Source: Branchiostoma floridae (taxonomy: Eukaryota > Chordata > Leptocardii > Amphioxiformes > Branchiostomatidae). From it: DNA of 64,000 bases. The notes under the pieces are model-generated. The model was not told the DNA's origin. It ran no database searches and was given only the letters and a program-made list of their open reading frames with translations. The DNA is taken from assembly GCF_000003815.2 (NCBI RefSeq), contig NC_049995.1, positions 5,968,475 to 6,032,474 on the forward strand, in the 5' to 3' direction. Numbering within the stretch: the first letter of the stretch is position 1; each line of letters starts with the position of its first letter. The translations under genes were made by a program, and so were the position numbers. This document shows positions 37,249-50,900 of this stretch, one piece after another.

Positions 37249-37480
37249 CTCACTTTACTCGGTGAAAATGAGTACCTAGCTTCGGCTAGGGCCGTCCCTC
37301 GGATAGGACGTTAAATGGAGGTCCCGTGTCTGGGGAGAGCCATACCCCAGGCACATTAAAGAACCCCCACACGTGCGATTGTGTCATTCTGTCTGACTGG
37401 AGTTGGTGATTCACTACAAATCACCCGGATAGAGGCCTAGCGAACCTCTGCCTTGTATCAGCCTTATGGTGAGTGACATG
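37249..37480 (+). mobile_element. SINE body fragment
   Basis: GGTGAAAATGAGTACC is followed by TAGGACGTTAAATGGAGGTC and CACATTAAAGAACCC. This order is typical of tRNA-derived SINE bodies in marine invertebrates. The tRNA-like head is missing, so the copy is truncated. Confidence 0.6.
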
Positions 37481-37689
37481 TTGGAACATTCATCCGGACG
37501 GGAGACGTGGCGCATCACCGTCTTGCACTCTGCCAAATAAGGGTATATCACCTCAGTCCTGGCCTATGCACATACATACATACATACGTTGGCATCAGTT
37601 TGGGGTTCACAGAGGATGTCATCCAATTTGTTGTGTATTCTTAGTTCGGTTTATATCATTGATGCATGGTTAAATCATGATATCACGCG

Positions 37690-37825
37690 TCTTGTGTGGC
37701 GTAAATAGTGGAGTGTTGGTCTAAAAACATCAGGGGTCCCGAGTTTGATACTCACTGATGTCCCTGGCGTTGTGCCCTTGGGAAAGGCACTTTGCTAATC
37801 CTTTTCGTGACAAGGACTCCAGTAC
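37690..37825 (+). mobile_element. tRNA-derived SINE, degenerate
   Basis: A TGTGGCGTAAATAGTGGAG head and a GAGTTTGATACTC B-box-like segment are followed by GTTGTGCCCTTGGGAAAGGC. This is the same plan as the SINE at 34508, with an impaired B box (TTCGA changed to TTTGA). Confidence 0.65.
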
Positions 37826-38450
37826 TCAATTCTCTAATCCTGTTATTATGAAGGCGAACAAAAGATGGATCAAGTTATCTGGATGGAAAATTAAACATAT
37901 GAAATTTTTATGAAGCATTTTGTGTCACCACATTGTTAGTACCGTAGTATCGAAGTGCTCACACAATGTCCTGTTGTTACTATTATTGTCATGGAAAGTG
38001 TCATAAGGCGACTGTGGAGTTACACAGTTAGTGGAAGTAATGAGAGAGGGAACTCGGAATCGAATGATCATAAGAGCAAAAAAAGACGAAAAGGTATATG
38101 TGGGCGTTTATATAACGGGGGCCGCCCTTGCTGATCTTATTATGCATAAGTACGCCGTGTTTGTTCCTACTGACTATGATGATTAGAGAAGTTAATAAAC
38201 CAAGTCCAAACAACAGCTATTTTTTTTCTATTTAAAATATTCACAAATATTCACTTCCCCTTTTTTAAGACAGAATTTTCACAATAATGTTGAAAGCGCC
38301 GAATCAGTGTGGTCACCTGTTACTAGGTATTGGTGGCTCGTGTTCATAAATAAACAACCAGTAAAAAAAGAACACAAAACTGTCATACACATAAGAAATA
38401 AAGCTTCACAAAACACTACAAATATTGGTATTCAAATGTTTGTTGAGTAA
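37826..38450. other. Intergenic, nothing recognised
   Basis: AT-rich sequence with no supported gene or element. Confidence 0.3.
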
Positions 38451-39300
38451 AAGACCGGCCATGGAAAAAAACAACAAAAGCATCACGAATGTCGGACACT
38501 TCGGCACATGGACACTTCGGCCCCCTGCCAATCAGGACATTTCGGCCCCAAGCCGAGGACACTTCGGCCCCAAGCCGAGGACACTTCGGCCCCGGGTCCA
38601 TTCCACGATAGGTATCTAACACGTAGCCCGAATTGACTAAATAACGTATAATTTAGGACATATAATTTTACTTGAACCTTGCTATACAGTATTATATGGT
38701 ATTCTCCTGTCTACTCGAGAAAATCGCCTTTAGCGAATACGTTTTCTTGCGTTTCCGGGGCATGAAGTCCCTTTTTGCTCCGGATTTCTGCACGACCCTA
38801 GCTTCCATGAAGTCTTACCTACTGCGATGTGGAGTTAGCCGTCTTTAACAGTCCAAAGTACTCCACAACGCGACCTTTTAAAAATATTTTTTTTTTTACT
38901 TCGATTGAACTCATAATTTTTGCTCTCCTAATTTATAGCAAGAGGCGTCGTTGTCTAACAAAGAAACGCGGTCTCTATTGAAAATCATGCTGATTGCTGA
39001 TGCGCGCACGCACGGACTGTCTGACAAAGAAACGCGGTCTCTACTTAATGCTCAATATGTTTTATCGTTGTGTTTCACATAGCTTTTCGATTAATTTGTA
39101 CATTGCAAAGCATGCCCACGCACATAAGAACTAGCGGGGCTGAAGTGTCCTCCGAGCCTGGGCCGAAATGTTCTCGGCCTGTGGCCGAAGTGTCCTGGAC
39201 TTGGGGCCGAAATGTCCGGGCCGAAGTGTCCATGTGCCGATCGAACTGTCCTGATACCAAGCATCACGGCCGTTGTTTTCCCCAGGGCCAAACGATTTGT
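38451..39300. mobile_element. Foldback-type element with GACACTTCGGCC repeats
   Basis: The left side (38451-38600) and right side (39120-39300) are inverted relative to each other. GGCCATGGAAAAAAACAAC pairs with the reverse complement GGCCCTGGGGAAAACAAC, and both sides contain several GACACTTCGGCCC units spaced about 20-24 bp and a shared CACATGGACACTTCGG. The central 500 bp holds a direct repeat (AACAAAGAAACGCGGTCTCT and GACAAAGAAACGCGGTCTCT, at about 38957 and 39021). No transposase is seen, so it is a non-autonomous foldback element. Confidence 0.7.
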
Positions 39301-40343
39301 TAGTCTAACAAATGATTCGTGCCGTCTATAAAAAAGAAACTTCACAGAGTGATGTCGAATATGTTTTCCAATATGTACACAGAGTTTTTTGTTTTTTTGG
39401 CGTTGTCGTTTTTCGTAATGATTTTGTTAGTCGGGCCGCCTCATTCAGTGCATTTCGCCCATTTCCCATGAAAATACGACCTGGATTGTGAAAGATTTGG
39501 CCCTCCTCGCAGGAGACAAGAAGCACACACAATCACAATTCTACTGTGAAAAAGAAGATAATATATAATAAAATTAGAATTTTTATTTATGTTTGTCAAA
39601 ATTGGTCACCAGCTTCCGAAGAGAGCAAATTCCAAAAGCGGGGCAAGTTAGGGCACACTGTCTAACGTATCTCAAAATCGGAATTTCTATTCACGATAAC
39701 GTCCTCGGTGTTTGCCAGTTGTAACGCGGAGGGTGAAGGGTCCATGAACAGTATGGATGCTTTCCTTATTCAAGTATGGTCTCTAGATGAATTTGTTAAA
39801 AATTCGTTGATCAAGACTTGATCACTCTTTGCCAACTCGTGATGGAGCGCCGTAAGTTCGAACGCGTAAAAAAGCGGGCATCTTAAGGCGGCCCCCGTCA
39901 TGTAAGTATGTATACTATGTACATTTATGCAATGCAGTACGTGTGTTTGGGACGCGTGTGCATATGTCTGTGTGCGCACAAATATAAAGAGGAACAGAGA
40001 GAGTGACCAATAGACTCGGCAAAAATAATTCACTTTTTAACGCATATTGTTTGAAAGTGCCCATCCTGGCAATACTCGTGTATCCTACTAAAAGACATTA
40101 GATATGTATCTAAAAGACATAGCATCACAACACAATCAGGAGTGGCAGATACCAATTATGCAAGTAAGTCCCTAATTTGCATGGATATTTCAAAAGTGTA
40201 ATTCTTCTTCTAAGAACAGTAGAAATGGTTGGATCTTTAACATTGTGACCTGTGTCCGAGCATACATTATGCAGATGTGAAAGATATCAGCATTATCATA
40301 ATATCGAATGACCCCCCCCCCCGACTCTTGTCCTCTTCCGTAG
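39301..40343. other. Intergenic 5' flank of the multidomain gene
   Basis: The first recognised exon starts at 40344 with a phase-1 acceptor, so a start codon and signal peptide must lie upstream. None could be identified with confidence here. Confidence 0.35.
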
Positions 40344-40927
40344 TGGCCAATGCGACTAGATGTGGAGTTAACCTGACAGCTCCCTCTGGAGGTCCTGTGA
40401 CGTCACCAAACTATCCCAGCAACTATGGCAACAATGAGAACTGCGAGTGGACGATCACTGTACCAGAGGGAAGCAACATACGTCTCATATTGAATAGTTT
40501 CACTACTGAGATGGGTTGGGACCTTCTATCCATCTACGATGGAGCCAATGATAGTGCACCAGCGTTACAACGGTATTGCATAAATTATCTTTACATTGAA
40601 GCTACATTCTGATAAATACTGTAATAATTGCCGTTTAACAGTGCGACTTGGGATTCAGTGATTACCATTCTATGTGATAAATTCAATACACCAGACTGAA
40701 AGGAACATTTTGTTCTAGAAAATAAAAAGACACCAGACCAAGTACATGAAGTTTGTAAATATTACACTTGTTTGTGTGTCCAGCCTTTATTATTAACTTC
40801 ATGATGTCCAGGCTAACAGGTGGTCACCCGGCTGTCAGCACTGTCACCAGCACATCTAACATGGTGTTCCTGAGGTTCACATCTGATAGCAGTAACACAC
40901 AGGAGGGTTTCAGCATCTCCTACATGG
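40344..40927 (+). CDS. CUB domain, two exons
   Basis: Exons are 40344-40572 and 40812-40927. The first reads [19 protein letters not shown], then [10 protein letters not shown] and [10 protein letters not shown]. The second reads LTGG, then [20 protein letters not shown]. These are CUB hallmarks: the SPNYP turn, the YDG segment and FxSD. The intron inside the domain is phase 2, and the outer borders are phase 1. CUB domains bind proteins or carbohydrates, often with calcium. Confidence 0.85.
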
Positions 40928-41942
40928 GTAAGGTTTATGAACACATTTTTCATAAGAAACATATCTATTTAGATTCGGCGACCCCTCTCTCCCACAAAAC
41001 TACCCCGAAATTTTTATAATTAGCTGCTAAGTCAAATGATTTTAAACGACCGCGTAGTTTTGTAGAAAACAGTAGTCTTTTTAAACCTCATTAGACATGG
41101 TTTAGGAAGACTATCAGGAATACGGATAATCTATTCGTGTTATTAGTAAGTACTTCAGTTAGAAGATATCGAAGTAAACATTTTCGTCTTTTTGTATCTT
41201 TCGTATATTTTTGTAAAGCATTCGACGCCGTTTAGAAAAATGGCCTCCTATATTATTTGACAAGCTGGGTATAAAGGACAAATTTCATCAAACTATCAAA
41301 AATTTGTATTTAGAAACCTTCCTGTGAAGCCGTGTCATGGTCTGACAGAACTTTTTTTTTACAAACTGCGCTGTCCGGCACGGATGTAACTTAGTTCCAA
41401 CTGTATTCAAATAGTTTCTAAGGTATATTAATCTGTCCTTGATAATGATATTTGTAACCCTCCAACTATGTACAGTTAGCAAGTCTCTTGTTTATTGAAT
41501 GCAGATAACTTGGTTCTTTTTTTTTCTGAAACTAGGCAAGGTCGAAAATCTTCATTAAACAGACAAGAAGAATACTTTACACTTGGTACCAAAATGTAAC
41601 GTTAAACTAAGGAAAACAAAGATTGAAAAAAAAAATCAACCAATATTTGTGAGGAACGAGCTCTATAATTTTAAATTGCTTCTTTTAGGCCGTGCTGCAG
41701 GTCATTGTTGGGATCCTGGAGTACCAGCCAATGGGAACAGGGATAACAACAGTAACTTTACATCAGGACAGACAGTCAGGTACACCTGTATGGACGGGTA
41801 CCAGCTGTGGGGGACTGCCAATATAACCTGCCGGTCAAACGGGACATGGAGTCATGCTGCACCAACTTGTGAAGGTGATGCATTGTATTCTTAGAATTAG
41901 TCAAAACTTTTCTCAATGAAAAACGGAGATAATGTGTGTGTT

Positions 41943-41990
<48 letters not shown>

Positions 41991-44900
41991 TTTCTATTAT
42001 ATTCTAGGAAAACTCACCAAATTTGGTGGCTCTAGCGTAAGCCGTTCTGGCGTTATAGGACATCGAAGTTAGCGCGGACCTCAAAAGCCCCCCCCCCCGT
42101 GTACACGAACTTATACGATCGTTCATATTGAAATTTTGCTTTCATAAGGGTTTGCTTCTTGTGTTCATTTCATAATATAAACCTTCTTGATACTATCTAT
42201 TTGCGCTATTACAGTGTGTATTTATTGAAATATATTCGAGTGATATATGGTAGTTTATTGGTGAAACATTACAGATCTGGCGGTGTGGTTTACAAACATG
42301 TATTCGCAACTCGTCTGTGAAAAGGAAACAAATGAAAGAGAGACCTTGCAGACAATCCTAGTTAAATGGGCACAATATACAGTCTTCATACATACCTTGT
42401 AGCGGTATTTCGAAAATTGAACGTAAAAGAATCATGGTACGCAGTTCTAACTCAGTACAAGTAAGAATGTGCCTTTATTGCATTAGGAAATATAACGTTC
42501 GACTCCAAATAACTAGCAAAGTATTGAAAGAAAAGGGTCGACGAAAAATCGTTAATCAACAGACAATTGGTGTGAACTATTCATCCCTGTCCCTCGCGTG
42601 CCACTAGACCAGTACGTGGTAATTGGGTACTTTGCACGTGAAGGGATCGTGTCCTCGCTAGAAATCTACGGGTTGTGTTTTAGTAACGAGCCCCCCCCCC
42701 CCCCCGGTCTGAATAGGGTTAAGAAAAAAATCTATTGACGACTACTGCACATTTATGTGTGGGATTTTTCAGTGTCTTTTGTACATAATAATAGACAAAT
42801 GCAATCTTATAGTTGTAGGTAAATCACAGTACGATTGTGACTTCGAGGTGGATCTGTGTGGTTGGACCCAGTTTGCGGGCGATGACTTTGACTGGATCCG
42901 GCGTCATGGACCCAGTTCATATGTAGTCCTACCATTCGATCGCCCATCAGGTCCGAGTACTGACCACACCATGGGAACAGGTACAACTAGCTATATAAGA
43001 CGTATTTTCTTTTACACACTCAATTTATTGAATCTCACCTGCTGACGTTTCGATGCCTGTCAGACATCTTCATCAGAGCTTCTAATTGGGGTTCGGCTTC
43101 TCGCCGCTAATGGGGCGAGGGGGAGGGGGTACAAACTCAGCCGCGTTTGCGATTATATAGTGTTCTCGCCGTAAAAGCGCCCCTACATCGGCTACATAAA
43201 GCGGCGGGAAGCGGACCTTCACAATTATGCGAAAATAATTGATGTTGCCATGGCAACGGGTTTCTGACAGGCATATTTTAAGAAATTTACTAATTTCAGT
43301 TCAACTTATAATATTTAATGATTATATTGCTATACCACACTTGTTTATCTATATCATTAACATCCTTTGTAATTTTATGTAACATTTATAATCAATTACT
43401 CAGAATTTTTGCTAATTTGATGACGTAATGGGTCAAAATCCAACATGATGGCCAGTGTAATTAGCAATGGCGAATGTAATTAGGTAAATACATGTTATCA
43501 TTACTCAAATTCCGTCAGAATCTTTCTTTGGTTTTATAAAACACATTCACGTGAACCTTTTTAGGCCACTTCTATTGGATTTTGAGGTCACCGTTTCTTG
43601 TGTCAACGTCTGTAACGAAATCATTTTCTGCATGTGCCGTGTAGGTTTAGAAAGGTTGGACTTAATATGAAAAAGATTTGGTCTAGATTTAAAGTGACCA
43701 TTATTTAAATTCATTTCTTTTCTTTACTCAGACCGAGGCTGGTACATCTATTTTAAAGCGTATGGCAAGGACCCGTTCAACGGACCCGTTCTTCTGAGTG
43801 CAGACATCCCGGCTAACCAAACCAAATGTCTGCAGTTCTGGTACCACATGTACGGGGATGATGTGAATGAGCTAAACATCAAACTGTACGCTAATCAGAC
43901 CTTCTCCCAGCCTATCTGGACCAGGCAAGGGAACCAGGGGGAATCATGGCATCAGGCTTATGCATCTGTTAATGGTTTGAGTACTCAATATAAGGTTAGG
44001 CAGCTCTATTACCAAATCGGACTTATAAAACAACTTATATTCCTTGTACCGTATATATGTATATACGTTAGTGGAACATTTTAAGGCAATTCTAATTTGT
44101 GAAATTACCATTAAAAGTGAACGTTCTAAAATCTTTTCATTAGTTTGAATGCTGTCAAACTTATAAAGTAGATCACATCACAAATATATTTCATTCGTAT
44201 TGGCTGTATAGTGAAACCGATTTATTGACAATGTTTATTTTTGCTTCAAAAAAAAAAGATTGCTTTGGAGGCCGGCCTGGTCGGAAGTAAACCAGAATTA
44301 GGTGACATCGCTGTGGATGACGTCACGGTGGCAGACGGGACCTGTCCTCCTGGTGATACGGTCTTACGTATTGATTGAATTATAAATATATTAACCTATT
44401 AACCTACGTACATGCTGGAAATATTACCGACTTGCATCTGGCAGACATTTATCAAAAGATCTTTCAAAAATTGTACAGAAAAAAACAGGTTCCCAATAAA
44501 GTTTTTTTGTATGAAGAAACCATTCAGATTGAAAGTTGATACGTGGTTCTTTGTAAACCTTGCCTGGGTGTAAGTTCACACAAAATTGCCCCAAACGAGT
44601 ACTTATGCAAGTAAGAAGGTGGGAAAACATGGTAACGTCTCTGACTACAACACCAGCGTGTTCGATTTTAAGATATTGATATTTACAAAGTTTTTTTTTC
44701 ATTGTTTTCATTCAGGCCAATGTTTTGATCCTGGTGTGCCTGCCAATGGTTACAGGGATAACAACAGTAACTTTACATCAGGACAGACAGTCAGGTACAC
44801 CTGTAAGGACGGGTACCAGCTGTGGGGGACTGCCGATATTACCTGCCGGCCAAACGGGACATGGACTGATGCTGTACCGTATTGTGGAGGTGATACATTG

Positions 44901-47900
44901 TATTGTTTTTTTCTTAAGACTGTGGTCAAGCCATTTATGTAGCCTACATCAATCGTATGTAGTGAACACGATGACTATCATTGTCCCCACACATGGAGGT
45001 GCCAACAGGGGTGCCCCTTTAGAATCAAATTTTGGGACAGTCAATAGTTGCACGACGAGGTTGATAGAGTAGCTTTATTATCAGTTACTTGCAAATGTTG
45101 CATTCTTGTCATACTTATCATATTATCCCTACATGATTTACACTTGTTAAGTTTTCACCAACACGACAATCAACGCAAACCTGTTGACATCCGGGTTCCT
45201 CACCAATATTTAAACGTCTATATTATGATTTAAATAGTGCAAAATTAAAATCTATGTCTAAGACTATTACACTCATAATAGTGTTGTATTCTATAGCTGC
45301 AGTGTCTTCTGTAAATCAACATAGAAAACATCAACGTGGAATTTTATAATTCTAGGACAATCACATTACGACTGTGACTTCGAGACGGACCTTTGTACTT
45401 GGACCCAGTTTGCGGGCGATGACTATAGCTGGAGCAGGGGCCAAGGAGAAAGTGTGTTCGAATTCACAGGCCCAACTACTGACCACACTCTGGGAACAGG
45501 TACAGCTACACACAGGGGTCGAAATACTTTTTTCTGCATACCTGCATTGATGCAGGTAGCATTGAAAATTACCTGCTCCAGACAAATTTTACCTGCACCA
45601 CTCTGATTTTAGGAAGTATGGAACATACTAAAATTGTTAAAGAGCCATTGCTATTTTTCGTTTTAAATATTATAGCCATGTGTATATATAGGTGGTAAAA
45701 GTCAACGCAGCTACTAACAATCCATATACACCTAAATTGTAGGATATTTATGTATAAAACACAGTATATGGACTAGCTATAGTGCAGGTTATAATCAGGT
45801 GCAAGTAGACACCAGAAATGCCTGCACAGCTCCAGTTTTACCGGCACAACCTGCATAGAAGAAGAAGAAGAAGAACTTTATTGCGCGACAATTGTAGCAG
45901 GTTCAATGTATGGCAATCTGTATTTACATGGGAGTTGAACCATGTACTATTGCAAATATCTAACAACTAATCTAATGCAGGTGGTATTTTGAGCCCTGGG
46001 CCTGGCTACATGCTATCATCCTAGCCTCTATAGTAGTCTCTACTCCAAGGCATTTTTTCGTCCACATTTTGAATCACATATACTCGCATCAGTCCCCAAG
46101 TCAGTATGACCTTATAGTGATTAATAGATAGTCAGGCATAGTAACAAACCACTGATGTAATGCTGTTTGCCTATAGCAGTGCCCGTGCTGTACCCGTATG
46201 GTATACCGTAATTGATAACAAGTACAATGTGCACGTATCCATAAAAAACCGTTAATCTTGACCTTTGTTGTAGTGTTGTTCTATGATTTTTCAATATGTA
46301 TGAAGTTGATCAGCATTCGCTTGCCGTACATGTATTGGACAACAGAATGGATGAATGGAAGTAGCAATATATGGCGAGGGCTTTGTGTGTGTTCTTATGG
46401 TTATGGTTTGAATGCTGCGGTTATATATCCTGCCGTCATTAATTTTAACTCCATATTAAAGTCGTTTGCGAGCTCATTTAAGCCCGGCAAAAATAGACAC
46501 AGAGCAGTGCCTCGTTTACTCCGTATCCCTAACGGTCCCCTTTTAAAACTGTGACCATAGCAGGCTGTAGAAATGCTGAACTTAGAAAAGAGACACAATT
46601 TCGAGTATTTGTCTAGATTTAAAGTGAAAAGTGAATAAATTAATTTCTGTTTTTACTCAGACCGAGGATGGTACACCTACATTTCACCTAGCATGCCATC
46701 GCACTACGGAGCCGTTCTTCTGAGTGCAACCATCCCTGCCTATCAAACCAAGTGTCTGTATTTCTGGTACCACATGTACGGCAGATATGTGAATACTCTA
46801 AACATCAAACTGTACGCCAATCAGACCTTTTCCCAGCCCATCTGGACCAGGCAGGGGACCCAAGGGAAGTCATGGCTCCGGGCTTTTGTGCGTGTCAATG
46901 GATTAAGCACTCAATATAGGGTAAGTGTAATTTACTACCGAAAATAGCCAGATTATGCAAATGCATGCATTCAACATTTATATACTGTAAATGCAGAAAT
47001 GTTCGCGGTGGATTAATGTTCGCGGTTTTCGCGGTTACCACTTCACCGCGAACTTAAAACCACCGCAAACATTTTTCTATTATAGTACTAGACTGCAGTG
47101 TATGGTGTTACCGCGAAATTAAATCCCCGCGAACTTAAATGCATTTACAGTAATTCATTATTGGTTATGTGCAATTTTGAACAACTTACACCCGTTACGA
47201 TTTTGATCGACAAACTATTTATGACTTAGAAGCACTTTTTTACATTCATCATCATCATTATTCATATTTTTTTACATTAGTTATACCAAATAATTAGTAT
47301 CTACACAGGGTACATGTATTTGAGTCCTATAATGAAAACCTTAAAATGTAAATCCTTCCAGAGGTTCTTCAGTTCTGCTGACTAAAAAAAAATCCAGTAA
47401 CGCAAACACACAGACAGACCCACATACGTTCAGACACACAGACAAGGTCTAAATTATATCTTCAATTTTCATGAATAGAAAAAAGCCTTTTTAAGTTATG
47501 AGACCACGTACAGGTTCGAGCTATTGGTGTTTTTAACTAATTTGTCAAATTGCATTGCTATATTAAAAGGAAATTATCCCAAACTTCATAAATTTAGATG
47601 TTGTTTGCCCAACTTCTTTTAAAGTAGATAACATAGATTAAATCACTGAACTTGATTTTTTGTGCAGGTTGTACAGCAAAAGCAACATATTGACAATTTT
47701 CTTTTCATTGTATTGAAAAAAAGATTGCTTTAGAGTCAGTGAAAGGTGTCCGAAGAGAAAGCGACATTGCTGTGGATGACATCACCGTGACAAACGGTTT
47801 GAAAATACATTTTCTATTGTATAATTAGCGTATTTCAGTCAGTTAACTGGCACGGTCAGGATCCTTTCGGTTAGAGCACTGCGTTTGTGGGAAATGGGAG

Positions 47901-50900
47901 TAGACAGTTGCTAGCAACACTACTTATCGAATTGTCGGTAATTAAGAATATGTTGAACATAATATCATTAATTATTCTTGTGAAATTAATGTATCTGATC
48001 TAATGTCACATACAATACGTGAGGTCGTTGATTACACTTTGTGATCTAACAATGTTTTTCTTTATTTGTGAAATGTTTTATATGAGCTGCGCATGTTTTA
48101 CTCTTTCTCAAGGTTTTGTGTATAAAGATAGTGTATAGAATATGATCATCATGATGAAGGAAGAAGACTCGTATAGTTGTACTTGTTTCCTCATGATGCA
48201 GGTCATTGCTGTGATCCTGGTCTACCTACCAATGGTTACAGGGATAACAACAGTAACTTTACATCAGGACAGACAGTCATGTACACCTGTACGGCCTGGT
48301 ATCAGCTGTTGGGGACTGCCAATATAACCTGCCGGTCAAACGGGACATGGAGTAATGATATACCAACTTGCGAAGGTGAGATAAAGTTTTTTTGTTTTTT
48401 TTACTACAAGGCGCTAAAACGTTTGGTAACCCGTTTTACACATGTAAAACGGTAAGATTTAAGCCAGTCTGGACGCATATTGTACTCAAATACGGAGTTT
48501 CATTTTTACTATGGACGCATATTTAACTTAAACACAGAGTGTCATTTTTACATTGACTTTGTTCAATTCGTTTGCTCTAACTTTGTTAACAACGGTTCGA
48601 ATTTGAAAAATGCGTAGGAAGTACAGGCGTGTTTGTTTTGTAATAAATCAATCAATAAACAAATATAAAGATATATATTCAATAGATGCGATATGTTTCG
48701 AAGTACCAGCTATTCATTATTCTATCATATTCATCTAATCCTAAAATCACAGACAGAGTTCTTCACTGCCATTCACTATTTCAAAAGTGATACCTGTCAG
48801 GTCGTATGAGGGAGTTGATGCATGTTTAAAAATAACCAACAACTTTGTATTTCTAACAATATGGCTGTTTTCAATAAGTCATCGGGCAAGAAAATTGCAC
48901 TAAACTATTAATGAAAGGAACCATCTTTAGACCCCAACAGAATCCGTCTTTACGGAGGTTCTGCACAAAACGAAGGACGTGTGGAAGTCCGGCCGGACGA
49001 CAGTAAGATCTGGGGAACAGTCTGCCGCGATCATTTTGACATGAGGGATGCAGACGTTGTTTGCAGGATGTTGGGCTATGTCAGGGCCATAGATGTTATT
49101 TGGGCAGATTACCTTGGTAGGATTGAACTTTTTTTTTTTCAAAATTGTATTCAAAAACACATCAATAATTTTTTTCATGATTTTTTTAAAACTAACAACA
49201 TTTTTTTTGTAAACTTGCAACTATTGTTTTTGTTACAGATTTACCAACAAGGCCAATCTACATGGATGATGTACGGTGTGATGGGAACGAGAGCAGCCTG
49301 TTTAACTGCTCGTACCCAGGATGGGGGATTCACAACTGTTACCATTGGGGAGATGTGGGAGTTGTCTGTGGTACATTAGGATGTGTTTTTAATCAATATT
49401 TAGAGTAAATTAAAAAAAAAACTAGAAAGGCCGGTATTTGCTTATGAGCAAATTCAGCAATTTTTTACTTACTTACTTACTTAATCCTCTTCTGTGCCCA
49501 GTGGCACGTTAGGCTTCAGGAAGTTCTTCCACCGCTGTCTGTCGGCAGCAACTTTTGGTGCCTCATCCAATGAGAAACCCCTCTTCTTCACCTCCTTCTC
49601 TATGCAACGCCTCCATGTCTCTTTCGGCCTTCCTCTAGCTCTCTTTCTCTGTGGGGTCCACCGCAGAGCAGTTCTTGTCAAACTGTCCGGCTTCATGCGG
49701 CAGATGTGTCCTAGCCACCGCCATCCACGTGCCGCTATTTCTTCGTTGACTGGAATTAGTCCTGTTTTGGCATGTAGTCTTTTGTTTGATATGGTGTTAG
49801 GCCAGAAGATCCTCAAGATTCTGCGCAGACACTTGTTTTGAAAAACATTGAGCAATTTTTTACTTCTCCTTAAATATGGACATATATTATCATAAATGAT
49901 GTTTCAAAATCAATGTATACCATAAAAAATTAAACTTGAGATGGTATTCTAGACCCCAGTAGAGTCCGTCTTGTCGGAGGTTCCGCCCGAAACGAAGGAC
50001 GTGTGGAAGTCCGGCCGGTCGACAGTTTCACCTGGGGCACAGTTTGTCAGGACCATTTTGACATGAGGGATGCAGACGTTATTTGCAGAATGCTGGACTA
50101 CCCACGTGCCCAGCAAGTTCTTAATAATGCATATTTTGGTCAAGGTAAGACGTACATTTTGCCGTTTAAATTCAAATTTGAGTCCTGACATATTTTTGAT
50201 CGGTGTTTGATGACTTGCTGAACAAACCTTTTACCCGATAGGAACAGGACCAATCTACATGGATGACCTACGATGTGATGGCCTGAACGAGAGTAGCTTG
50301 TTTAACTGCTCGTACGCAGGGTGGGGGGTTCACGACTGTGATCACGACCAAGATGCAGGCGTGGTCTGTCTTACAAGTAAGTTCATCTAACATCATAACA
50401 CATGGATAGACAAATGGTCATTTTGTAAGCCGTGCTATGCTGCTATAGCACTTTTTCCTGTGTTCTCGCTGGCTGATTGGTTACACAATGACAGTAAACT
50501 GACGACTTGACATGCTTAAAAGGCAAATAGAGCGACGTGGTGGACATTATTCACGTCTATTTTTTTTTACAAAGAATGTCTCCACGTTTAGAAATCATGT
50601 ACTGTAAACATACTTGCATGTGTAGGCTGTATGACCAATTGAAGAAATAGATAGACCCAACATTGCCAGCAAAGCTTTATTTCCACGTCAACGGTGGTCG
50701 TTTGCTAGGGGCAGCTGCAATGGAAGGTTTTAGGTTGCCCGAGCTCCCGTGCGCACCCCCCCCCCCAAAAAAGGCTACCGGTAACTCTGACATCTTTCAA
50801 AAGGTCAGGATATTAGAAAAAAAAACTCGCATCTGCATCGACAAAAGTAAAATGTGTAAATTAGCAGTATGTGCACCCGAGATTGTACCTATTGTGTAAT

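Noticed and set aside
39070-39345. Open frames over the GACACTTCGGCC repeats
   Set aside because: They exist on both strands because the repeat lacks stops. The region is better explained as a foldback element.
49494-49841. Plus-strand frame over the LINE
   Set aside because: The minus-strand frame has clear reverse-transcriptase C-terminal motifs and the matching tail and target duplication, so this is its shadow.
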